Assembly: GCA_020628895.1 (NCBI GenBank)
Contig: JAHDEM010000009.1
Span: 1,736 to 57,900 of the forward strand
Source of the DNA: Candidatus Endobugula sp.
Lineage (GTDB): Bacteria > Pseudomonadota > Gammaproteobacteria > Pseudomonadales > Cellvibrionaceae
Direction: 5' to 3'
Length of the DNA: 56,165 bases
Part shown: one piece after another, positions 35,640 to 44,123 of the stretch
Numbering within the stretch: the stretch's first letter is position 1
How the letters are laid out: each line of letters opens with the position of its first letter
Translations under genes and position numbers: made by a program
Notes under the pieces: generated by a model
What the model saw: the letters and a program-made list of their open reading frames with translations, nothing else
The model's database searches: none
Told to the model about the DNA's origin: nothing

Positions 35640-35646
35640 TAAAATA

Positions 35647-35680
35647 CCCTCGTATCATCAATTGATATGAGGGTTTATTT
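35647..35680 (+). terminator. Rho-independent terminator
   Basis: CCCTCGTATCA (35647-35657) and TGATATGAGGG (35663-35673), an 11-bp stem with one G-T pair, followed by TTTATTT. It ends the AGE-family transcript. Confidence 0.85.
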
Positions 35681-35948
35681 CTACGGCACTTTTTACCGCA
35701 CTTTTTTATTTGCTATCACGCCTTTTTCTACTTATTGTTTTTATTTAAAAACAATATCTCCATAGATTTAATTTCCAGTTAAAATATTATAATTTTTTAT
35801 CGATATTTTTAATTTTTTTCTTTTATTAAATACTCTTATTTAAATTCTCCCCAAATTTAATAATAATTTTTCTTTTAAGTGACTTTTTAGATCATTGTAT
35901 TGATGATGATTTTACTTTTTGATTAACAGTTTCTGTTTTTATCAACTG

Positions 35949-35992
35949 AGTTAACTAACGACTCCTGGCCATATTTGTTTTGTTAGTTAACT
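35949..35992. repeat. 11-bp perfect inverted repeat
   Basis: AGTTAACTAAC (35949-35959) and GTTAGTTAACT (35982-35992) with a 22-nt spacer, just left of the decayed gtsA-like remnant. No matching pair was noticed elsewhere. It may be an old mobile-element end, a protein site or a weak terminator. Confidence 0.55.
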
Positions 35993-36014
35993 TGTTTGGT
36001 TAAAATCTTACAAT

Positions 36015-36375
36015 TTTTTCAGCTGTGATTGGAATATGGCGTTGCGATGGCCGCTCATAGAATGACTGGGTCTCATATTATGGATGGCTTGGCTAAAGGT
36101 GAGATTTTTTGTTAAAAGAGTACCTGAAAAAGATTTTATTTGCATATGGTTTCCTAGCGATCAGTGTGTCATTACATTTGGTTATGTACAGTCTCTTATG
36201 TTTAATAATGTAAGTGAGTAACAATCAAATATTCAAATGCAGGTGGCGTACTCTATTATTAGTTAAGAGGTTAAGGTTTAATTTAATGTTCATAGAGAAT
36301 CAATCCCGGTGCGTAAAAGCGTTTCCGGTAAAAAACTTGATGGTTGCGGTAAAGAATTGGTTGAAGCGTTATCTG
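36015..36375 (+). pseudogene. Decayed remnant of a gtsA-like sugar-binding-protein gene
   Basis: Nucleotide similarity to the C-terminal half of the gene at 36926-38191 runs in order. TTTTTTCAGCTGTGATTGG aligns with FSGRDW; VAMAAHRMTGSHIMDGLAKGE (positions about 36043-36105) aligns with [37 protein letters not shown] is identical at 36091 and 37735; GATTTTATTTG is identical at 36132 and 37778; the GGTTGCGGTAAAGAA region aligns with the conserved Cys-Lys segment. Frames are broken by several indels and stops, and the N-terminal half is gone. This is a third copy of the family, next to two intact ones. Confidence 0.8.
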
Positions 36376-36601
36376 GTTCAATAGATTCGTTAAAATATTG
36401 GTTGGAGTAGTCATATAAATGACTTAGATTTTTCATTATATTTTTTCTAAAAACTAGTATCCATTATTTATAATGATTTTTTGGTAGTGCGATAAAATTA
36501 TTTTTCTGTACTAGATCTTGATTGATTTCTTTAATGATTTATTGCCTTAATATAATTTATTGTTATCATTTTCACCCTTTAATCTATAATATGGTTTTTA
36601 A

Positions 36602-36615
36602 TTAAAACGTTTCAA
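36602..36615. promoter_or_regulatory. LacI-type motif copy, upstream of orphan binding-protein gene
   Basis: TTAAAACGTTTCAA. One of six similar sites around AACGTT in the hexose region. It lies 311 bp before the ATG at 36926. Confidence 0.5.
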
Positions 36616-36852
36616 TCTATTACGATAAGTAAAAAAATATATTATATAAATTTTTGTTGCTGTTTATTTTTTATTTTATCTTTAATCTATTTTTTTAGAC
36701 GAAATTCCATTTTTTATCCTTTATTTAATAAAATTCTTTATTTTTTCTTGCGTGTTATTGTTTTCTTTGGTTATCTAAATTGACATTTTATTAATAAACA
36801 TATGTTTTTTTCGAGCATTGTTTTTATTTACATAAAACGTCATTTCTGCAGA

Positions 36853-36866
36853 TGAAAACGTTACAA
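36853..36866. promoter_or_regulatory. LacI-type motif copy, proximal to orphan binding-protein gene
   Basis: TGAAAACGTTACAA, 60 bp before the ATG at 36926. It is 251 bp from the copy at 36602, so DNA looping is possible. Confidence 0.55.
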
Positions 36867-36925
36867 GTTTTATGTGGAAATTATTTTTGTTGAATGATGA
36901 TTGATTATGCTGAAGGAAATTAATA

Positions 36926-38191
36926 ATGATTAAGATAAAAAGAAAAATAATATGTTTAATATTCACTCTGTACTATTTAAATGCTTCTGTAAGTTATGCA
37001 GAAAATAGTGTGGAGGTGATGCATTGGTGGACTTCCGTTGGTGCAGAAGCAAAAGCTATTGGTACATTAAAGTCAGATTTGGCTGAAAAGGGGATTGGGT
37101 GGTTTGATATGCCAATTGTTGGAGGGGGTGGAGGGAATTCTAGTGAGGTTTTGCGCGCTCGAGTTATTGCTGGAAACCCTCCAACATCAGCAGCTTTGCT
37201 AGGCAATAAAATAACAGAGTGGGCTAACAGAGAGGGTGCATTAAGAAATTTAAATTCTGTCGCGGAGAAAGAGGAATGGTCTAGATTGATTCCGCGTGCG
37301 GTACAAAAGTTTTCTAAGCATAATGGTGATTGGATAGCCGCACCTATCGACTTTCACTCAACTAACTGGATATGGATTAATAAAGAGGCGCTTGATGCAG
37401 CAGGAGGTAAAGCTCCGGAGACTTGGGATGAGCTTGTTAATGTATTAGATAAAATGAAGGAAAACGGAATTGTACCCTTAGGTCATGGAGGAGAAGCTTG
37501 GCAAGAAATGACGATTTTTGATTCTATTGTTCTTGGTTTAGGTGATGATTTTTATCAATCGGCTTTTTTTGATCTGGACCCTTTAGTATTAAGTGGCCCT
37601 AAAATGCTGGAAGCTTTTGATCGTATGGCAAAGCTTCGTACTTATGTTGATGATAATTTTTCCGGGCGTGATTGGAATATTGTCGTAGCTATGGTTGCTC
37701 AGGGAAAAGCGGGTATGCAGATCATGGGGGACTGGGCTAAAGGTGAGATTCTTAATGTTGGTAAATTGCCTGATAGGGATTTTATTTGTATCCGTTTCCC
37801 TGGTACTCAGGGTGCAATAACATTTAACTCGGGTCAGTTTGTTATGTTTAACGATGTGGCAGAGGAACAAAAGGCGGTTCAGCTTGAGATGGCATCGTCA
37901 ATTATGAGTAAAAAGGTTCAGTTTGGTTTTAATGTTTACAAGGGCTCTATACCTGCAAGGGTGGATCTTGATAGCGATGGTTTTGATAGTTGTGCGAAAA
38001 AAGCAATGGAAGATTTAGCTCAAGCGGATGCATCTGGTCGTTTATACGGTTCCATGGCTCACGGACATGCGTCTACTACTGAAATTCAAGGGGCGTTTTA
38101 TGAAGTGGTTACTGCACATTTTAACGGTGAGTTAACTAGTCAAGAAGCCGTTAATGAATTGGTACAGTCAATTGCAAATCTGACACAGTAA
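36926..38191 (+). CDS. Orphan sugar-binding protein, GtsA paralog
   Basis: 421 residues of SBP family 1 (CUT1), with a signal peptide (ICLIFTLYYLNASVSYA). It is closely related over its whole length to the protein at 39832-41097. Shared blocks include VMHWWTS, RARVxAGNPPT, LVNVLDKMKENGI-type, [22 protein letters not shown] and [11 protein letters not shown]. It has one extra residue in TSVGAEAKA. AAGGAA (36913-36918) precedes the ATG. Codon use is AT-biased with many ATA, AGA and GGA codons, unlike its optimised paralog, suggesting lower expression or relaxed selection. It has no ABC partner of its own and may share GtsBCD. Confidence 0.9.
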   Translation: MIKIKRKIICLIFTLYYLNASVSYAENSVEVMHWWTSVGAEAKAIGTLKSDLAEKGIGWFDMPIVGGGGGNSSEVLRARVIAGNPPTSAALLGNKITEWANREGALRNLNSVAEKEEWSRLIPRAVQKFSKHNGDWIAAPIDFHSTNWIWINKEALDAAGGKAPETWDELVNVLDKMKENGIVPLGHGGEAWQEMTIFDSIVLGLGDDFYQSAFFDLDPLVLSGPKMLEAFDRMAKLRTYVDDNFSGRDWNIVVAMVAQGKAGMQIMGDWAKGEILNVGKLPDRDFICIRFPGTQGAITFNSGQFVMFNDVAEEQKAVQLEMASSIMSKKVQFGFNVYKGSIPARVDLDSDGFDSCAKKAMEDLAQADASGRLYGSMAHGHASTTEIQGAFYEVVTAHFNGELTSQEAVNELVQSIANLTQ

Positions 38192-38201
38192 AAATAATGC
38201 G

Positions 38202-38232
38202 ATTATACGGGTATATACCTGTATAATTTTTT
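38202..38232 (+). terminator. Rho-independent terminator
   Basis: ATTATACGGGT (38202-38212) and ACCTGTATAAT (38217-38227), one G-T pair, followed by a T6 run. It ends the orphan binding-protein transcript. Confidence 0.85.
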
Positions 38233-38257
38233 GTTGCTTTGCAGCATTTTGTTGGGA

Positions 38258-38280
38258 TGTTCTGGTTTTTTGCCAGAACA
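38258..38280. terminator. Second hairpin between convergent genes
   Basis: TGTTCTGG (38258-38265) and CCAGAACA (38273-38280) with a T-rich loop. It lies between the binding-protein terminator and the 3' end of the leftward LacI gene. No T-run follows on either strand, so its role is uncertain. Confidence 0.4.
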
Positions 38281-38317
38281 CTAACTTGCAATCATTAATG
38301 TTCAGGCAAAAAACAAT

Positions 38318-39334
38318 TTATTCGTTAGGTAAAAATTTAAGTTGCGGGGCGAGTAATGTTTGACCTAGCTCGTTATCACTATTACGCAATTTATCAAGCA
38401 TGTGTTTACCCAAAGCTTCGCCGGTCATTTCAATATCTTCGATAATTTGGTCAACCGGTGTTGCCAGCTGATCTAATATTCCTGATGTTGATTTAACAAC
38501 AAAGTTATAATGTGTGATGACATACTCTACAGGTAATTGATCTCTTAGCCCTGATGTAATCGCTAGGTAAGAACTTTCTCCTGGGCACACAAAGCCGTCT
38601 GGTGCATTTCCCTTTTTAATTCTTTCGCTTATCCATGATCGTATTTCGTGACTTTCTGAATCAAGGTCAATGTTTTCAGGGATTTCAAAATCCACATTAA
38701 AATCCCTGATTGCTTTCATAAATCCGGTGTGTAAATGCTGATTAAAAGAAAGTGTTGTTGGGGGCAAAATAATACAGATTTTTTTGCTTTTCTTTTCAAC
38801 AAGCCTTTTAACCGCTTCATAGGCAAAACGTTGGTTGTCGTAATCAACATATGAATGCGGTGCAGCAAATTCTGTTCTGCCATGACTAATAAAAGGATGG
38901 TTGACCTCTAATAAATAGCGTATGCGATTATCGAAAGGTTGTGTGCGAGTAAAAATAATTCCGTCAGAAAATTTATTTCTGACAATCGACTTGATTGGGC
39001 TTAATTCATCTTCCTTGCTAAAACTAGGGGTTATATTAAGGTGGTAGCCAGAACCATGAAGTGCTCGAGTTAGACCTACGATCAATGAGTTGCCAAAACC
39101 AATGGATTCTTGGTGTGGGCATAATACTAAGCTAACGACTTTTGTTTTTCCTGTGCGTAATCGTTGTGCAGCTCTGTCGGGAACGTAGCCAATCTCTTCT
39201 GCAACACTGGCGACACGATGGCGAGTTTTAAGGGCGATTTCTGGAGCGCCTGATAATGCTCTTGATACGGTAGTAATTGCCAAGCCCGTTAATTCCGAGA
39301 TGGTTTTTAACGTGGGGCGCTCATCTGATTTCAT
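38318..39334 (-). CDS. LacI-family transcriptional regulator of hexose genes
   Basis: 338 residues. Helix-turn-helix near 8-30 (LKTISELTGLAITTVSRAL) and a hinge at AAQRLRTGKTKVVSLV, then a periplasmic-binding-like effector domain. Located between the two gtsA-type genes and divergent from the second one. Six copies of a TTAAAACGTT-type motif occur upstream of both gtsA-type genes and of gap, making it the natural candidate to bind them. Effector unknown; a hexose or hexose phosphate is plausible. The hinge and operator style (central CG) are standard for LacI proteins. Confidence 0.9.
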   Translation of the reverse strand: MKSDERPTLKTISELTGLAITTVSRALSGAPEIALKTRHRVASVAEEIGYVPDRAAQRLRTGKTKVVSLVLCPHQESIGFGNSLIVGLTRALHGSGYHLNITPSFSKEDELSPIKSIVRNKFSDGIIFTRTQPFDNRIRYLLEVNHPFISHGRTEFAAPHSYVDYDNQRFAYEAVKRLVEKKSKKICIILPPTTLSFNQHLHTGFMKAIRDFNVDFEIPENIDLDSESHEIRSWISERIKKGNAPDGFVCPGESSYLAITSGLRDQLPVEYVITHYNFVVKSTSGILDQLATPVDQIIEDIEMTGEALGKHMLDKLRNSDNELGQTLLAPQLKFLPNE

Positions 39335-39511
39335 GATGTTAATTCGTTTGTATGCTATTTTAGTTATAGATAATTATAGGTCTTACTTATTATTATGATG
39401 GTGTTATTTAATTGTGTCACCATTTTTCACCTTTTATACATTCGCGTAGCATAACATTTTTTATCGGTTTTTTTTAATCCCTTATCCATCCCTTATTTTT
39501 AAAACCTTACA

Positions 39512-39525
39512 AATTAACGTTTTAA
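39512..39525. promoter_or_regulatory. LacI-type motif copy, lacI-gtsA intergenic region
   Basis: AATTAACGTTTTAA, the complement orientation of TTAAAACGTT. It is 178 bp upstream of the lacI start and 239 bp from the gtsA-proximal copy. It may serve autoregulation of lacI or looping. Confidence 0.5.
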
Positions 39526-39721
39526 ATTTCATAGAAAGCCTTTGCGCGAGAATTATTTTCGTTGAAATTAAAATGTATATATGTTTGGTTTTTGGTGCAA
39601 ATTTTGGTGGTTTTATACAAAATAATTATTGTTTTTTTGTTGTTTTTTTGTTTGGCGCTTCAATCTTTATCACGTGTCGATAAAAAACGAGGGTATATGG
39701 GGTCTTAATTGAAATAATGTG

Positions 39722-39764
39722 TTGCGCTTTTAGGATGATCGGGGTAAAGTTTAAAACGTTGCAA
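39722..39764 (+). promoter_or_regulatory. gtsA promoter with adjacent LacI-type operator
   Basis: TTGCGC (39722-39727), a 17-bp spacer and TAAAGT (39745-39750), directly followed by TTAAAACGTTGCAA (39751-39764). An operator covering the transcription start is the classic position for LacI repression. Confidence 0.6.
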
Positions 39765-39831
39765 AATATGTAACGCTATTATCCTTCTGATATAGGAAAA
39801 ATAACGAATAAAACCTGTTGGAGAAAAATAA

Positions 39832-41097
39832 ATGATAAGAACTAACTTAACAAAGACTCTTAAACTAACCGCATCAGCTGCACTAATTATGGGTGCTGCA
39901 AATGCTGCGACAGCAGATAGCAACGTAGAAGTAATGCACTGGTGGACTTCAGGTGGTGAAGCGAAAGCACTAGACGTGCTTAAAGCTGACTTGGAATCTA
40001 AAGGTATCAGCTGGTCAGATATGCCTATCGCTGGTGGTGGTGGTGATAATGCCAACACTGTATTGCGTGCTCGTGTAACTGCTGGTAACCCTCCAACAGC
40101 GGCTCAAATGCTAGGTTATGCAATCTTAGATTGGGCTAATGTTGATGGTGCTCTAGGTAACTTGAATGCCGCTGCTGCTAAGGAAAACTGGGATGCTGTA
40201 GTACCTAAAGCATTACAGAAGTTCGCTAAGCACGACGGTAACTGGATTTCTGCTCCTGTAAATATCCATTCAACTAACTGGATGTGGTTCAACAAATCAG
40301 CTCTTGACGCTGTTGGTGGTAAAGCGCCAACTACTTGGGAAGAATTTGTTGCGGTACTAGATGGCATGAAAGCTAACGGTATTACTCCTTTAGCTCATGG
40401 TGGTCAAGCTTGGCAAGAAGCGACAATTTTTGATGCTGTTGCTCTAAGCTTAGGTGATGACTTCTATACATCAGCCTTTATCGATCTAGATCCTGCTGCT
40501 TTAGGCGGTGCCAAAATGCTAGAAGCATTTAACCGTATGGCTAAACTTCGCTCTTATGTAGATGACAATTTCTCTGGTCGTGACTGGAACTTGGCTTCTG
40601 CAATGGTTATCGAAGGCAAAGCAGGTGTACAATTGATGGGTGACTGGGCGAAAGGTGAATTCCTTAACGCTGGTCAAGTGCCTGGTAAAGACTTTGTTTG
40701 CGTACGTTTCCCTGGTACTCAAGGTGCTGTAACATTTAACGCTGACCAATTTGCTATGTTCAACGTTAGTGATGACAAAAAAGCTTCTCAGCTAGCAATG
40801 GCATCATCAGTATTAAGCCCTGAGTTCCAATCGGCATTTAACGTAGTTAAAGGTTCTGTGCCTGCGCGTACAGACGTATCTGATGCTGCATTTGATGACT
40901 GTGGTAAGAAAGGTATTGCTGACCTAGCGGAAGCTAACTCAGCTGGTCGTTTATATGGTTCAATGGCTCATGGTCATGCTGCACCAGATGCGATCAAAGG
41001 AGCTCTTTATGACGTTGTAACTGCTCACTTTAACGGTGAATATTCTAGTGAAGAAGCCGTTCAAGAGTTAGTAGCAGCTATCGACGCAGCTAAGTAA
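39832..41097 (+). CDS. gtsA: Glucose/mannose ABC importer binding protein
   Basis: 421 residues of SBP family 1, with signal peptide ([19 protein letters not shown]). It resembles pseudomonad GtsA/GltB (glucose/mannose uptake). Conserved blocks are [78 protein letters not shown] and [12 protein letters not shown] (39820-39823) precedes the ATG. Codon use is strongly biased to preferred codons, indicating high expression. A strong hairpin separates it from gtsB. Confidence 0.92.
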   Translation: MIRTNLTKTLKLTASAALIMGAANAATADSNVEVMHWWTSGGEAKALDVLKADLESKGISWSDMPIAGGGGDNANTVLRARVTAGNPPTAAQMLGYAILDWANVDGALGNLNAAAAKENWDAVVPKALQKFAKHDGNWISAPVNIHSTNWMWFNKSALDAVGGKAPTTWEEFVAVLDGMKANGITPLAHGGQAWQEATIFDAVALSLGDDFYTSAFIDLDPAALGGAKMLEAFNRMAKLRSYVDDNFSGRDWNLASAMVIEGKAGVQLMGDWAKGEFLNAGQVPGKDFVCVRFPGTQGAVTFNADQFAMFNVSDDKKASQLAMASSVLSPEFQSAFNVVKGSVPARTDVSDAAFDDCGKKGIADLAEANSAGRLYGSMAHGHAAPDAIKGALYDVVTAHFNGEYSSEEAVQELVAAIDAAK

Positions 41098-41131
41098 GTC
41101 TCTTAAAAAAACGTAATTTCTGTCTGTATTG

Positions 41132-41144
41132 CTCTATAATAGAG
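41132..41144 (+). promoter_or_regulatory. Small hairpin downstream of gtsA
   Basis: CTCTA and TAGAG with a TAA loop. Minor structure preceding the larger hairpin; role uncertain. Confidence 0.3.
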
Positions 41145-41159
41145 TGATGCAGTCAGAGT

Positions 41160-41184
41160 ATTGGCCGGCTTTATGTCGGCCAAT
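41160..41184 (+). promoter_or_regulatory. Intercistronic hairpin between gtsA and gtsB
   Basis: ATTGGCCGGC (41160-41169) and GTCGGCCAAT (41175-41184), 10 bp with one G-T pair and a 5-nt loop, followed by TTTAACATT without a long T-run. It should stabilise gtsA mRNA and reduce readthrough. Confidence 0.65.
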
Positions 41185-41206
41185 TTAACATTATAGTGAG
41201 ATAAAT

Positions 41207-42082
41207 ATGAAATATAGATTCCAGCAGTGGTTGCCTAAGATTATTTTGGCGCCAAGCTGTTTACTGATTTTAGTGTGTGTGTACGGATTTATTGTATACA
41301 CAGGGTATTTGTCCATGACGGACTCTAAAATGTTACCTTCCTACGGGTGGGTTGGTCTTGAAAATTATTCTAAGTTGTGGGCGCTCCCTAACTGGTGGTT
41401 AGCTATTAAAAACTTGGCAATTTTCGGTATTCTCTACATCTTGATTAGTTCCATTATGGGATTGTTGTTGGCTATTTTGCTAGACCAAAAGATACGCGCT
41501 GAGAGTGTTATTAGACCTATCTATTTATACCCAATGGCATTGTCATTTATCGTGACAGGTACAGCATGGAAATGGTTTTTGGATCCAGGTATCGGTCTTG
41601 AAAACACTATGCAAAACCTTGGTTGGGAATCTTTCGAATTCAATTGGATTAAAGATCGTACCATGGCTATTTATACTGTAGTGATCGCTGCTGTTTGGCA
41701 ATCCTCAGGCTTTATTATGGCTATGTTCTTGTCAGGCCTTCGTGGCGTTGATAATGAGATTATCAAAGCTGCGCAAATAGATGGTGCTTCATCTGTCACT
41801 ATCTACAGAAAAATTATTATTCCTCTAATGCGCCCTGTGTTTTTGTCGGCGTTCGTGGTATTGGCGCATTTAGCAATTAAAGCATACGATTTAGTTATTG
41901 CTTTAACTGGTGGTGGTCCTGGTAGAGCGACAGAGCTCCCGGCAACCTTTATGTATTCATATACGTTCACGCGTAATTCTATGGGTATTGGTGCCTCATC
42001 AGCTATTATCATGTTAATTATGATCTTCTCGATCATTATTCCTTATGTTTACAGTGAATTGAAAAGCGGAGAGAGAAAATGA
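41207..42082 (+). CDS. gtsB: Glucose/mannose ABC importer permease GtsB (MalF type)
   Basis: 291 residues with six TM helices. EAA loop motif EIIKAAQIDGASSVTIYRKIIIPLM near 185-210. N-terminal FQQWLPKIILAPSCLLILVCVYGF. CUT1 permease, first of the GtsB/GtsC pair. Its end overlaps gtsC by ATGA. Ribosome site GTGAG is modest. Inner membrane. Confidence 0.93.
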   Translation: MKYRFQQWLPKIILAPSCLLILVCVYGFIVYTGYLSMTDSKMLPSYGWVGLENYSKLWALPNWWLAIKNLAIFGILYILISSIMGLLLAILLDQKIRAESVIRPIYLYPMALSFIVTGTAWKWFLDPGIGLENTMQNLGWESFEFNWIKDRTMAIYTVVIAAVWQSSGFIMAMFLSGLRGVDNEIIKAAQIDGASSVTIYRKIIIPLMRPVFLSAFVVLAHLAIKAYDLVIALTGGGPGRATELPATFMYSYTFTRNSMGIGASSAIIMLIMIFSIIIPYVYSELKSGERK

Positions 42083-42960
42083 GTGGTGTTTCTCAAGATA
42101 ACGCTGTTAAGGGTAATGCTCTTATACGCACAATAATTTATATCGTTCTAATATTGTTCGTTATTTATTACCTATTGCCATTATATGTAATGGTTGTTAA
42201 CTCCTTGAAGCCGTTAAGCGAAATTCGTAGCGGTGATATGATGGCTTTGCCTGTTGAGTGGACTTTTGAGCCGTGGTTGAATGCATGGTCGTACGCTCAG
42301 ATTGGTGTTCAACCAACAGGTTTAAAACCTTATTTCATTAACTCCATTTTGATGGTTGTGCCAGCAGTAATGATATCTACCGTTTTAGGTGCTTTAAATG
42401 GTTATGTCTTAACCAAGTGGCGCTTTAAAGGTGACGGTATTGTTTTTGGTATGTTGTTACTGTCTTGCTTTATTCCATTTCAGATTGTATTGATCCCAAT
42501 GGCTAAAATTTTAGGTTTGGTTGGTCTAGCGGGTTCGACATCAGGTCTGGTATTGGTTCATGTGGTTTACGGTCTAGGTTTTACGACCTTGTTTTTCCGT
42601 AACTATTATGAGGCGTTCCCAACAGAGCTGGTTAGAGCTGCACAAATTGATGGGGCGACCTTCTTCCAAATATTCTTCCGCATTCTATTGCCTAGTTCAG
42701 CGCCTATCATTGTGGTAAGTGTTATCTGGCAATTTACAGGTATTTGGAATGACTTCTTATTTGGAGCATCATTCGCTGACTTTGATACAACACCAATGAC
42801 GGTTGCATTAAACAACTTGGTTAGCTCTTCAACAGGGGTGAAGGAATATAATGTTCACTTTGCAGGCGCTATTTTAGCTGCTTTACCCACCCTAATCGTA
42901 TACATCGTTTCTGGACGTTACTTCGTCCGCGGCTTAATGGCCGGTGCAGTTAAAGGATAA
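42079..42960 (+). CDS. gtsC: Glucose/mannose ABC importer permease GtsC (MalG type)
   Basis: 293 residues with six TM helices. YLLPLYVMVVNSLKPLSEI at the N-terminus, EAA loop ELVRAAQIDGATFFQIFFRILLPSS, and a C-terminal GRYFVRGLMAGAVKG, as in MalG-type permeases. It overlaps gtsB and precedes gtsD by 6 bp. Confidence 0.93.
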   Translation: MSGVSQDNAVKGNALIRTIIYIVLILFVIYYLLPLYVMVVNSLKPLSEIRSGDMMALPVEWTFEPWLNAWSYAQIGVQPTGLKPYFINSILMVVPAVMISTVLGALNGYVLTKWRFKGDGIVFGMLLLSCFIPFQIVLIPMAKILGLVGLAGSTSGLVLVHVVYGLGFTTLFFRNYYEAFPTELVRAAQIDGATFFQIFFRILLPSSAPIIVVSVIWQFTGIWNDFLFGASFADFDTTPMTVALNNLVSSSTGVKEYNVHFAGAILAALPTLIVYIVSGRYFVRGLMAGAVKG

Positions 42961-42966
42961 AAAATC

Positions 42967-44082
42967 ATGGCTTCTCTTACTATTGAAAACTTACACAAAA
43001 CTTATGGCAAATCCGTTGATGTTCTAAAAGGTATCGACTTAGAAATCGAAGATGGCGGTTTCCTAGTATTGGTTGGGCCTTCTGGTTGTGGTAAGTCAAC
43101 ACTGTTGAACACAATCGCGGGTCTTGAAGATATCACTGGTGGTGATATCAAGATTGGTGAAAAATCCGTTGCTGGTTTACACCCATCAAACCGCGATATT
43201 GCAATGGTGTTCCAGTCGTACGCACTATACCCAAATATGACTGTTGGCGAGAATATCAGCTTCGGTATGGAAATCCGTGGTATTAGCAAAGAAGAGCAAC
43301 AGAAAGCGATCAATGAAGTATCCGATATGTTGCAAATCTCTCAGTTGCTGGATCGTAAACCAGGACAGTTGTCTGGTGGTCAGCGTCAGCGTGTTGCAAT
43401 GGGCCGTGCGTTAGTTCGTGATCCTAAGATCTTCTTGTTTGACGAGCCTCTATCAAACCTTGATGCGAAACTACGTGTTGATATGCGTACAGAAATCAAG
43501 CGCTTACACCAGAGAATGGGTACAACGATTGTTTATGTAACTCATGATCAGATCGAAGCGTTAACTCTGGCGACTAAGATTGCTGTTCTTAAAGATGGTT
43601 ATTTGCAGCAAGCAGGTAGCCCAGCTGAAATCTACAACAATCCGGTTAATATGTTTGTTGCTGACTTCATGGGTTCTCCATCGATGAACCTAATCGATGC
43701 TACGGTTGCTAAATCAGGTGACGGTCTTGAAATTGTTCTTGAAGGTAAAGAAGGTAATAACGTTACTTTGCCAATTAAAGACAAGGGTCAGCTAAGCGAT
43801 TATGTTGGTAAGAAAATTGTATTTGGTATTCGCCCAGAAGCCCTAACTGATGTTGATGGTGCAGACAGGAACTCAACAGAAATTGTTGAAAAATCTTGTT
43901 TGATTGAGGTTGTTGAGCCTGCAGGTTCTGATACTTTTGCTATTACACACTTGGGTAGTCAAGAAGTAATTGCACGTCTTCGTGCTGATGCTGAAATCAG
44001 TGCCGGTGAAAGTGCAACATTGGCATTTAATTTAAGTAAAGCGGTTTACTTTGACCCTGATACAACAATGCGTATTGCGTAA
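42967..44082 (+). CDS. gtsD: Glucose/mannose ABC importer ATPase GtsD (MalK/UgpC type)
   Basis: 371 residues. Walker A GPSGCGKST (37-45), Q-loop VFQSYALYPNM, signature LSGGQRQRVAMGRALVRDP, Walker B IFLFDEPLSNLDA, H-loop YVTHDQIEA, and a C-terminal TOBE/regulatory domain with FGIRPEALTD. Such MalK/UgpC/MsmK ATPases can serve more than one CUT1 transporter. Operon-final transporter gene. Confidence 0.94.
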   Translation: MASLTIENLHKTYGKSVDVLKGIDLEIEDGGFLVLVGPSGCGKSTLLNTIAGLEDITGGDIKIGEKSVAGLHPSNRDIAMVFQSYALYPNMTVGENISFGMEIRGISKEEQQKAINEVSDMLQISQLLDRKPGQLSGGQRQRVAMGRALVRDPKIFLFDEPLSNLDAKLRVDMRTEIKRLHQRMGTTIVYVTHDQIEALTLATKIAVLKDGYLQQAGSPAEIYNNPVNMFVADFMGSPSMNLIDATVAKSGDGLEIVLEGKEGNNVTLPIKDKGQLSDYVGKKIVFGIRPEALTDVDGADRNSTEIVEKSCLIEVVEPAGSDTFAITHLGSQEVIARLRADAEISAGESATLAFNLSKAVYFDPDTTMRIA

Positions 44083-44123
44083 TTGTTGTTATCTAAAGGT
44101 TTTGTGATTTTACGTTATTTGAG

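Larger units (their letters stand above)
35681..36925. other. AT-rich non-coding region, about 1.25 kb
   Basis: No intact gene. It contains an 11-bp inverted repeat (35949-35992), a decayed binding-protein remnant (about 36015-36375) and two LacI-type motif copies (36602 and 36853). The rest is very AT-rich with many stops in all frames. Confidence 0.6.
39335..39831. other. Divergent intergenic region, 497 bp
   Basis: It separates lacI (minus) from gtsA (plus) and carries two LacI-type motifs (39512, 39751) and a promoter for gtsA. The middle part is T-rich and has no gene. Confidence 0.6.

Noticed and set aside
36775-36966. Leftward 63-codon frame upstream of the orphan binding-protein gene
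   Set aside because: Very AT-rich, no ribosome site, overlaps the start of a real gene and the motif at 36853; looks like chance.
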